Shown here piece after piece: positions 7,028 through 14,249 of a DNA stretch of 32,692 nt. The DNA lies in NCBI RefSeq assembly GCF_900111615.1, contig NZ_FOHU01000005.1:1-32692 (forward strand), read 5' to 3'. Numbering within the stretch: the first letter of the stretch is position 1; every line of letters begins with the position of its first letter. The notes beneath the pieces were generated by a model. That model saw only the letters and a program-made list of their open reading frames with translations, had not been told where the DNA came from and did no database searches. This DNA comes from Natronincola peptidivorans (GTDB taxonomy: Bacteria; Bacillota; Clostridia; Peptostreptococcales; Natronincolaceae). Made by a program: the position numbers and the translations under genes.

Positions 7028-10000
7028 TTATTGAGAATGGGAACCAAGGATGTGGGATTTAGTTAACAAATTTCTTATGGCAGTTGCAGCTTCTGCATAG
7101 GTAAAGGTACCCTTTGGATCAATAGTAGTATGGGTTCTTCCATTGAATACTCCTGCGCTGATGGTTTTCTTTACGTATTGATATGCCCAGTCAGCTACTT
7201 GATCTTTATCTATGTAATTATCTATTCTGTTGCTATCTCCTTCTTTTAATCCTACTATATCCATTGCTTTGGCATACATGGTCATGGCTTCCTGTCGGCT
7301 GATTTGTGCTTCTGGTCTGAAGCTGCCATCTGGATACCCTGTTATGATGCCATATTCTGTGGCTATTGTGATGGCATCTGCTAATTCGTTGGTTATGTCT
7401 ACATCTGTAAACTTTCCTGCCTTTGAGGCTCCTGTTCTGTATAGTCCCAGTGCCTTTGTGATGTATTCTGCAAACTCACCCCGAGAAATAGCTCCATTAG
7501 GTGTAAAGGTCTCTGGATTTTTGATGATCAGCCTTGACGCCATATCATTTACGTGTTTCCTTGACCAGTGGTTTTCTACCGATGCTACTGTTACTGGATT
7601 CCTGATGATTGTGTAGATTGAATTGGTTATGGAGCTTAGCTTTGCGTACCATTTTCCTTCTTTTTCAAATACTGTGGTTGGTATGTGGGAGAAGGTTCCA
7701 TCGGGGTTATATACTACTCCTGTTGTTATTTTTTGGGGGTCAACTCCTGCTGGTATCTCCATCACTCTCGGTGCATAGCTTGAAAATTGTGTAATGGTTG
7801 TTTCTTTCTTTGCTCCTGTGGCAGATGTTGTTTTTGCCAGTATTTTAAATTCTACCGGTGGGAACAGTATTTCGTAGCTCTTTGCCTGTGCTTTTTCTTT
7901 TAGCTCCTTTACCTGGTCTTCTCTTAGATGATTGATTTGCACTTCTATATCTATGTCTTTGAGGGAATCTGTACCTACCTCCAGTACTGATGCTATCTCC
8001 TCTATTGCTATTGCTTTGACTGGTATAAAATAATCTACCTTTTCTGTGGTTATGGCTAGGCTAAAGTCCTTTTGTGCCATTTTCTTTATTATGTCTCCTG
8101 TTAGTATGGTCTTTATTTGTTGTGCATCTTTTGCGGCTACGGGTATTTCTACTATGTTTTCTGTTGTACTGCCATCGGTTTCACTGTCTTTTAGCACTTG
8201 GTCTATTATTTTATTTAGTATATTGGAGTCTGCTCTTAGTTCTACTATTTTCTGTTCATTTTCTTCTGTTACTGTTTCTGTTCCTGCTATTTGTTTCTGA
8301 CCATTTACTATGACAGTGGTTTCGGTTTCTGTTGTTGATGGCCCTGGGACTTGTGATGGTGCTGGTGCTGGTGTTGGTGTTGGTGTGCCGCCTCCGCCAC
8401 CACCGCCGCCTGTTGGTATGGCTGTCCATACAGCATAAAGAGTTGCGTTGGCTGTTCCCATGGTGAAGATGTCACTAGAATTATAGCCTGTTCCTTTTCC
8501 ATCCGCTTGGGTGCTCCAGCCTGCAAAGGTGTAGCCTGTTTTTGTCAGGTTACCTGTGTTGCCCAGGACTGTGACGGAGGCTCCTGCTGGATATTTATTG
8601 TCTATTGGTACCATTCCTCCTGTATTTCCGTTTCCGTTATAGGTTACTGTTAATAGATTTACTGTTACCTCTGCTGTTAATGCTTCTGCACTGGTTGTAA
8701 GCTTATCTTTATTTATAATAATTTTTCCTGTTCCTTCTTTATCCAGTGTTCCATATACTGATGCTGTAACGGTGGTAGATGTATTATCTACTGTTGAGAT
8801 ACTTAACCCGCTAAAGACTCCTCCAAGGCTTAGGTCGGATTTGTATACAGAGCCTGTTACTGTATCATTATTGATGCTTATGGTGAATTGTTGACTAAAG
8901 TTTAGATTGCCTGATACTGTGGATGGGTTTACTGTTAGATAGCAGTAGGGATCCCTTGTCACAGTTATGGTATATGTTTTTGTGGTAGTCTTATCCTGTG
9001 CTGTTACTTCCACGGTTATTATATTGGCTCCTACATTTAAGTTGATTGCATCGCTTGCCTGTCCTCCTGCTACGTTACTATTGTTTATTTTCACTGTTGC
9101 AAGGCCGTGTTCTACAGTGGGGATAACGGTTATACTGTCCACGTTGTATGCCACACTTGAGGTATAGGCTGTTGTTTCCTTATCAAATGCAGGATCAAGT
9201 GTCCCCATGCTGAAACTAAGTCCGCTCAAATAGGCATTGTTTGACTCTGCTTTCACCGGTGTGCTTTGATTTGACGTACTACCATTGCCAAGCTGTCCAT
9301 CCATTCCATATCCCCAGGCATAGACTTCTCCATTTTTTAAGGCTAAGGAGTGAACATTTCCTGCTGATATGGCTATTACTTTTGTGTTTCCCATATTTCC
9401 GTCTGCTACTTTAACGGGGATAGCTTCACTAGACGTACTAGAATTGCCAAGCTGTCCAGACATTCCAAATCCCCAGGCATATACCCCTTCACCTTTTATG
9501 GCTAGGGAGTGGCCTCCTCCTGCTGATATCGCTGTGACTTCTTCGTTGATCATAGCTCCATCTGCTACTCTAACGGGTGTGCTTTGAATGTGGTAATTAC
9601 TAATACCATCCCCTCGCCGTCCATCCATTCCTTGTCCCCAAGCATATACCACTCCACCTTTTAGGGCTAGGGAGTGAACACTTCCTGCTGAGATGGCCGT
9701 TACTCCTGTGTTCATCATATCTTCGTCTGCTACTTTCACCGGGGTATTCTGATCCTCCGTATCACCATTCCCAAGCTGTCCATCATCTCCCTTTCCCCAG
9801 GCATATACCACTCCACTTTTTAAGGCTAAGGAGTGATGCACTCCTGTTGATATGGCTGTGACTTCTTCGTTGATCATAGCTCCATCTGCTACTCTAACCG
9901 GGGTACTTTGATTCATGTTTTCACTATTTCCAAGCCGTCCACTCTCTCCAGATCCCCAGGCATATACCACTTCACCTTTTAAGGCTAAGGAGTGATGCAC

Positions 10001-10708
10001 TCCTGCTGATATGGCTGTGACTCCTGCGTTGACCATAGCTCCATCTGCTACTTTAACAGGGGTAATTTGATTAATCCATTCCCCATTTCCAAGCCGTCCA
10101 CTCCCTCCATATCCCCAGGCATAGACCACTCCATCTTTTATGGCTAAGGAGTGCTGCCCTCCTGCTGATATGGCTGTTACTCCTGTGTTTCCCATATCTC
10201 CGTCTGCTACTTTAACTGGGGTCATTTGATTTGTCCATTCCCCATTGCCAAGCTGTCCAAACCCTCCATCTCCCCAAGCATAGACCTCTCCTGTACTGGT
10301 TAACGCCAAAGAATGAGACGATCCTGCAGATATCTCTACGATGGTTACCCCTTCAGCCAGTACACTATCCCACGAGAAACCGTACATCTCAAGCTCTTCC
10401 AAGCTCATGGGAACATAGGCTGCTGCTCCTAAAATAGTAACCTCAGACACGGGATAACTCGTACCCTCTCCAACAGAGACTAAATGATCACCCATCAAAC
10501 GCTTCACGATTTTTCTGTCGTCTTTTAGCTGAGCAACTACCATATCCCCATCTGCATAGATTTCAGATACGATTTGAATCACATCTCCATCCTTTAAAAC
10601 AGGATTCATAGAATTTCCCGTTATCAAAAAATAGTCCGCTGCCGATGCAAAAACTGAATTTAACAAAAACATCAATACCAATAATAAAATCCTTATTCGC
10701 TTTTTCAT
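7028..10708 (-). CDS. Secreted S24/S26-like domain - RCC1 propeller - Ig-like - SLH surface protein
   Basis: 1226 residues, exported and cell-wall attached. A signal peptide (1-23, ending ASA) is followed by a LexA/signal-peptidase-like segment (about 27-100). In it, GNSMNPVLKDGD carries Ser33, and RKIVKRLMG carries Lys69, at the spacing expected for a Ser-Lys dyad. Seven RCC1 repeats (about 122-490, consensus VTAISAGxxHSLALK and VYAWGxGxxGQLGNG) should form a seven-bladed propeller. Next come a cadherin-like beta-sandwich, a beta-rich domain, an InlB/Listeria-Bacteroides-type repeat (YNGNGNTGG to TLYAVWTA), a Gly/Pro/Thr linker, an unassigned alpha/beta region, and three SLH domains (about 1044-1215) that bind secondary cell-wall polymer. 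The ATG has an AGGAGG site upstream. Transcription probably starts from the PhoB-box-like promoter at 10773-10805. Confidence 0.92.
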   Translation of the reverse strand: MKKRIRILLLVLMFLLNSVFASAADYFLITGNSMNPVLKDGDVIQIVSEIYADGDMVVAQLKDDRKIVKRLMGDHLVSVGEGTSYPVSEVTILGAAAYVPMSLEELEMYGFSWDSVLAEGVTIVEISAGSSHSLALTSTGEVYAWGDGGFGQLGNGEWTNQMTPVKVADGDMGNTGVTAISAGGQHSLAIKDGVVYAWGYGGSGRLGNGEWINQITPVKVADGAMVNAGVTAISAGVHHSLALKGEVVYAWGSGESGRLGNSENMNQSTPVRVADGAMINEEVTAISTGVHHSLALKSGVVYAWGKGDDGQLGNGDTEDQNTPVKVADEDMMNTGVTAISAGSVHSLALKGGVVYAWGQGMDGRRGDGISNYHIQSTPVRVADGAMINEEVTAISAGGGHSLAIKGEGVYAWGFGMSGQLGNSSTSSEAIPVKVADGNMGNTKVIAISAGNVHSLALKNGEVYAWGYGMDGQLGNGSTSNQSTPVKAESNNAYLSGLSFSMGTLDPAFDKETTAYTSSVAYNVDSITVIPTVEHGLATVKINNSNVAGGQASDAINLNVGANIITVEVTAQDKTTTKTYTITVTRDPYCYLTVNPSTVSGNLNFSQQFTISINNDTVTGSVYKSDLSLGGVFSGLSISTVDNTSTTVTASVYGTLDKEGTGKIIINKDKLTTSAEALTAEVTVNLLTVTYNGNGNTGGMVPIDNKYPAGASVTVLGNTGNLTKTGYTFAGWSTQADGKGTGYNSSDIFTMGTANATLYAVWTAIPTGGGGGGGGTPTPTPAPAPSQVPGPSTTETETTVIVNGQKQIAGTETVTEENEQKIVELRADSNILNKIIDQVLKDSETDGSTTENIVEIPVAAKDAQQIKTILTGDIIKKMAQKDFSLAITTEKVDYFIPVKAIAIEEIASVLEVGTDSLKDIDIEVQINHLREDQVKELKEKAQAKSYEILFPPVEFKILAKTTSATGAKKETTITQFSSYAPRVMEIPAGVDPQKITTGVVYNPDGTFSHIPTTVFEKEGKWYAKLSSITNSIYTIIRNPVTVASVENHWSRKHVNDMASRLIIKNPETFTPNGAISRGEFAEYITKALGLYRTGASKAGKFTDVDITNELADAITIATEYGIITGYPDGSFRPEAQISRQEAMTMYAKAMDIVGLKEGDSNRIDNYIDKDQVADWAYQYVKKTISAGVFNGRTHTTIDPKGTFTYAEAATAIRNLLTKSHILGSHSQ

Positions 10709-10772
10709 ATCAATCTAAACCTCCTATTTGTTAGTTTACTACACCATTAATGCTCTGACAATTTTTATTTTT

Positions 10773-10805
10773 ATTATAGCAAACTATTCTAACAGGATTC
10801 TGACA
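10773..10805 (-). promoter_or_regulatory. PhoB/OmpR-type box with -10, upstream of the RCC1-SLH gene
   Basis: Minus strand: TGTCAGA (10805-10799), 4 bp, TGTTAGA (10794-10788), 9 bp, TATAAT (10778-10773). The repeats are in direct orientation with an 11-bp period and occupy the -35 position, as in Pho boxes and other OmpR-family activator sites. The same arrangement occurs at 13791-13823. A third TTGTCAGA half-site lies at about 10755-10762. Confidence 0.65.
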
Positions 10806-10946
10806 AATCAGTTTATATTTCGAGCTTAATTGTTGGTAGAATGCTTCTCACTTAGAAGGATAATGGCTTTACATACCACATTTTATCCATTGTTACCTGT
10901 AATCATTACATGGAATTGTAATCTAGGATCATAAATTGGCGGTTTT

Positions 10947-11018
10947 CTTACCATATTCATCACTAAAGTGATCCTATCATTGGTAAGTAAATAATTCAAG
11001 CCTGACCCTTTTTCCTAT
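10947..11018. repeat. Nested palindrome joined to dispersed repeat C (copy 2)
   Basis: CTTACCA (10947-10953) pairs with TGGTAAG (10981-10987), enclosing ATCACT/AGTGAT (10959-10972). Immediately to the right, 10987-11018 repeats 3298-3329 at 31 of 32 positions. It is not coding. The gap 10709-11063 otherwise holds only the promoter box at 10773-10805. The element may be a small non-autonomous or REP-like repeat. Confidence 0.6.
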
Positions 11019-11063
11019 TTTCCTTCTTTTTTCATCAATGCTGGTCAATTAATACGATTGATG

Positions 11064-11240
11064 TTATACAAAAAAGTTAAAGCCTATAGCAGATTCGCTA
11101 TAGGCTTTTTTAGGAGTCGCCTGGACGTTTTGTTTGACACTTTTAAGTTTCTGAATAATATTCCTATACTGATTCACTATGGTATCTATTTTGAAAAAGG
11201 TATCCAGTTCTTCCATGTCTTCTATTATGATATTGTGCAT
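11064..11240 (-). CDS. Possible small ORF (58 codons), doubtful
   Basis: An ATG at 11240 opens 58 codons beginning MHNIIIEDMEELDTFFKI, an acidic, amphipathic stretch with a later Lys/Gln-rich part. A TAGGAT lies just before the ATG and AGAAGG lies 13 nt upstream, neither well placed. Its 3' end runs through a strong hairpin (11081-11106), which argues that this could simply be the untranslated 3' region of the 11311-13716 gene. No family recognised. Confidence 0.25.
   Translation of the reverse strand: MHNIIIEDMEELDTFFKIDTIVNQYRNIIQKLKSVKQNVQATPKKAYSESAIGFNFFV
11081..11110. terminator. Hairpin terminator
   Basis: AGCCTATAGC (11081-11090) and GCTATAGGCT (11097-11106) form a perfect 10-bp stem with a 6-nt loop. 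A T-run follows on the plus strand. On the minus strand the stem is followed by TTAACTTTTTTG. The only nearby transcript is the leftward surface-protein gene ending at 11311, so it most likely ends that mRNA. Confidence 0.7.
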
Positions 11241-11310
11241 ATCCTACGTTTATCCTTCTAATTTGTACTCCCCAGAAAAAAATTCTGAGGTCCTATTGGT
11301 TTTAAGTAGT

Positions 11311-13716
11311 CTATCTTGTTATAGTAATCTCTCTGGTTTCTTCATCGTATTCCACCGCAGCTCCTAGCACCTCACTGATAAAACGAAGAGGTACAAAGGT
11401 ACGGCCTGGTGAAACAATCCTTGGTTCACAATCAATAATGATAATTTCTCCATTAGCCAGTACTTCCTTTGAACCAATGGTCAGCAGGATTTCCAGTTCT
11501 CCTTCTATAATCAAAATCTGTCTTGTCTCTGGTAGCCAGATTACCTCTGCCCCTAGGGCTTCGCTGATGAATTTGATTGGGACTAGGGTTCTGTTGGATT
11601 CTTCGTCGATAAAGGGCATTGCATCCATTAAATGGGTTTGATCATCTATTTGTGTCTCCAGTTTTCCAATAGTAAGTCGTATTTGTTTTTTAGGGGGATT
11701 TTCCTCCTCTAGTGGTTCTTTTTGAATTTTTTCTGTAGTTTCTCCAATAACTTGGGTAAAGCTATGTCTCGCTACTCTGCCATTTTGATCTGTTACTGTG
11801 ATGGTGTATTGATAGGTTCCCGCCTTGATAGGGGTACCACTTATGGCCCCATCCTTTGAAAGGGTTAAACCCTCTGGTAATGCTCCACTGGTGATTTTAA
11901 AGCTGTAACCTCCACTGCCGCCTGTGGCAGTGAAGCTGTAGGTGTATTGGCTGCCTGCTGTTGTTTGAGTAGGATTGGTTTTGCCGATGCTTATGCTGCT
12001 GGAGCTACTGCTATTGGAGGCTCGGGGTGTTCCGCTCACTTCATTGGTGTTAATGCTGTCTCCTGCTAAATTGGTTGCTTTCACCACAAAATAATAAGTT
12101 GTGCCATTGATTAATCCTGTTGCATTAAAACTGTGAACTGGTGCCGTCACTGTAGCAATTGGTGTCGTATAACCACCAGAGGTTGTGCTTTGGTAGATCT
12201 TATAGCTTTCTGCTCTTTCAACTGAATTCCAGCTTATGCTGATCTGTTTGTCCCCTGCTGTTACTGATTGTATCACTGGTGCTATCGGTATGGTTACTGG
12301 TATGGGCGGATTTATTGCATTCTCTACCTCATCAAATACAGTAAGTCCGGAATCTGCTATAACAAAATCTGTTGAAGGATCTGTTATGGGACTTGTCAAA
12401 TGCTGTTGGTAGTCACCACCTGTTTTAAGCTGATAACTTGTGTTGGCTGGTACTGTAAAAGCAATAGTTTTATAATCATGGTTTGGTGTAAAGCTAGTTT
12501 CTGGATTAAAAACGTCTTTAACATGAATACTTGTAGCAGTTCCTATGTTTTTCATTTCTAAAAAATTTACCATAAATACTGCTGCTGTACTTTTATTTTC
12601 AATACTCCCCGATAATGTATGTATAGCTGGATTCGTTATAGTCTCTGAAGCTACTTTCACTGTTGCAGCTGAATTTATGGTGATAGTACCACCTGCTCCA
12701 CTATAACCACCACCGATGCCTGCGCCACCACCGATGCCTGCACCACCAGGGAGGCCTGCAGCATTTTGTCCACCTGTTGCTGTTACCGTTCCATCTGATA
12801 TGATGATGGTATCACCTGCTCCCAGAAAGCCACCACCGATGCCTGCACCAGCAATTCCACCTATTGCTGTCATAGTTCCACCTGAAATTGTGATGGTGCC
12901 ACCTGCTCCCCGATTGCCGCCTCCGATGCCTGCACCGGCAGTTCCACCTATTGCTGTCGTAGTTCCACCCGAAATTGTGATGCTACCACCTGCTCCCAGA
13001 TAGCCACCACCGATGCCTGCACCAGCAATTCCACCTGTTGCTGTTACCGTTCCATCTGATATGGTGATGGTACCACCTGCTCCACTATCACCACCACCGA
13101 TGCCCGCTCCATCAGTTCCACCTCTTGCTGTCACCGTTCCACCCGAAATTGTGATGCTACCACCTGCTGCAAGATTGCCGCCACCGATGCCTGCCCCTTC
13201 AGTTCCACCTGTTGCATCAAGAGACCCAGTTCCATTAATCGTAATGGTATTTCCCCTACGCACCTGTAAACCTGCCCTGGACGCCCCACTTTTAAGGGTA
13301 TTGGTACCTTCCAAAGTGAGTGTCACATTTGCAGCCTTTCTCAATTCAAAAGCAGCATTATCATCTGTTCCAATACTAATACCGACATCCCGAAGGGTTA
13401 TATTTGCCTTAACACCATCCACAACAACTATGTTGGTTGTGGTGGTACCAGTAATGACAATTGTATCAATTGCATAAACATGCTCTGTCACACTTGATGT
13501 GCCATGTTTTACCGCTATCATATCTCCAATTCCCGCCGTTATGGTTATATTTCCATTCTCTATGTCAAAGATATGGTCAGTAGAACTAATACTTGCAGCA
13601 TCCGCATACATTGGTAGTCCTACTGGTGCTATCATTGATAGCAGTATTGTCAGGATCATAAGCAAGCTCAACATTTGTTTCTTTTGTTTCTTTTGTTTCT
13701 TTTGTTTCTTTTTCAT
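11311..13716 (-). CDS. Secreted Gly-rich beta-helix / fibronectin-III / Ig / copper-amine-oxidase-N-like surface protein
   Basis: About 801 residues. Two further in-frame ATGs lie upstream (13725, 13734). The ATG at 13716 is preferred because GGAGGAG lies about 10 nt before it. A Lys/Gln-rich N-terminus (four KKQ units from a 9-bp microsatellite) leads to a hydrophobic signal peptide ending near YADAA. Then come beta-strand repeats, including five to six 29-residue units of the form GAGIGGGxxGAGGTITISGG that likely build a right-handed beta-helix. A fibronectin-III domain (ISISWNSVERAESYKIY), a He_PIG-type Ig domain (ALPEGLTLSKDGAISGTP) and two copper-amine-oxidase-N-terminal-like repeats (RTLVPIKFISEALGAEV and RTFVPLRFISEVLGAAV) follow. 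In clostridia the last domain is common in wall-bound proteins and probably acts as an anchor. It shares its promoter type with the upstream-lying RCC1-SLH gene. Confidence 0.88.
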   Translation of the reverse strand: MKKKQKKQKKQKKQMLSLLMILTILLSMIAPVGLPMYADAASISSTDHIFDIENGNITITAGIGDMIAVKHGTSSVTEHVYAIDTIVITGTTTTNIVVVDGVKANITLRDVGISIGTDDNAAFELRKAANVTLTLEGTNTLKSGASRAGLQVRRGNTITINGTGSLDATGGTEGAGIGGGNLAAGGSITISGGTVTARGGTDGAGIGGGDSGAGGTITISDGTVTATGGIAGAGIGGGYLGAGGSITISGGTTTAIGGTAGAGIGGGNRGAGGTITISGGTMTAIGGIAGAGIGGGFLGAGDTIIISDGTVTATGGQNAAGLPGGAGIGGGAGIGGGYSGAGGTITINSAATVKVASETITNPAIHTLSGSIENKSTAAVFMVNFLEMKNIGTATSIHVKDVFNPETSFTPNHDYKTIAFTVPANTSYQLKTGGDYQQHLTSPITDPSTDFVIADSGLTVFDEVENAINPPIPVTIPIAPVIQSVTAGDKQISISWNSVERAESYKIYQSTTSGGYTTPIATVTAPVHSFNATGLINGTTYYFVVKATNLAGDSINTNEVSGTPRASNSSSSSSISIGKTNPTQTTAGSQYTYSFTATGGSGGYSFKITSGALPEGLTLSKDGAISGTPIKAGTYQYTITVTDQNGRVARHSFTQVIGETTEKIQKEPLEEENPPKKQIRLTIGKLETQIDDQTHLMDAMPFIDEESNRTLVPIKFISEALGAEVIWLPETRQILIIEGELEILLTIGSKEVLANGEIIIIDCEPRIVSPGRTFVPLRFISEVLGAAVEYDEETREITITR
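12708..13197 (-). repeat. Coding tandem repeats, 87-bp period
   Basis: The segment encoding GAGIGGG recurs at about 12829, 12916, 13003, 13090 and 13177, giving an 87-bp (29-codon) period. An extra short duplication of ACCACCGATGCCTGC lies at about 12711-12742, giving GAGIGGGAGIGGG. Unit-length changes would keep the reading frame. Confidence 0.85.
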
Positions 13717-13790
13717 CTTTGTCATCTCCTCCATTTTTATCTTAAAATCCTAGAATCCTTATGTGGTGCTATTGTTTAAGGTTTTTTTAT

Positions 13791-13823
13791 AGTATATCAT
13801 TGTCCTCTAACAGGATTCTGACA
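13791..13823 (-). promoter_or_regulatory. PhoB/OmpR-type box with -10, upstream of the beta-helix gene
   Basis: Minus strand: TGTCAGA (13823-13817), 4 bp, TGTTAGA (13812-13806), 9 bp, TATACT (13796-13791). The spacing is the same as at 10773-10805, with a 21-bp identical core. Confidence 0.65.
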
Positions 13824-13892
13824 AATATACTTCTATGGAATAATCATAGGCGTCCACTTAACTCAATCATTTCCAGAAACCTTCTCAAAGTA

Positions 13893-13920
13893 TCATCCTG
13901 AGCATAGCCAAGGATCTTGC
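13893..13920. repeat. Degenerate half copy of the MITE-like repeat
   Basis: TCATCCTGAGCATAGCCAAG and the following GATCTTGC resemble the reverse complement of the right arm of the element at 2765-2946 (TCATTCTGAGCGTAGCGAAG). No partner arm is seen. The rest of the gap 13824-14177 shows no gene or other structure I can name. Confidence 0.45.
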
Positions 13921-14177
13921 AATTCTTATATCACTTAGTTTTCCAGAAGAAATATTGTAAGTCATTTTTAATATAGTAGATTTTGAAGTTCTGAGATATA
14001 TTCTTAACAACTCTATAGCTACTAGTTTTGATATTATTGTTTTTTACCTCTGATGCATTGCGAACTTAGACTTTTAGGCTATTCTGCATAATACCCTTTT
14101 CGATAGCAGTGGATTTGCCCTCTATTTCTACTATAGGGGGTATAAGGGTCATGCTTGAATTATTTGCTTGCAAATTT

Positions 14178-14209
14178 AAAACCCCTTCCCTACATTATTA
14201 AGGAAGAGG
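14178..14209 (-). terminator. Terminator of the RND operon (repeat B, copy 2)
   Basis: On the minus strand CCTCTTCC and GGAAGGGG form an 8-bp stem (one G-U pair) with a 12-nt loop and a TTTT tail, 40 nt after the RND stop. The hairpin and the flanking GTCGGACCTCTTCC belong to dispersed repeat B, also at 19607-19656 and in part at 2976-3013. Confidence 0.65.
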
Positions 14210-14249
14210 TCCGACGATTTCTAGAATGGGTTCAAATTATAAAGTAAGA

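Noticed and set aside
8046-8526. Hydrophobic plus-strand frames and a His/Gln-rich minus-strand frame
   Set aside because: They lie in other frames of the surface-protein gene; the His/Gln run is the frame-shifted Pro-Thr/Gly linker.
12708-13197. Regular repeats that might suggest a CRISPR array
   Set aside because: The units are tandem coding repeats of one protein with an 87-bp period; there are no unique spacers and no cas genes.
12716-13477. Long plus-strand Pro/Ala-rich open frames
   Set aside because: They are the antisense of the Gly-rich beta-helix repeats; the codon pattern and domain matches are all on the minus strand.
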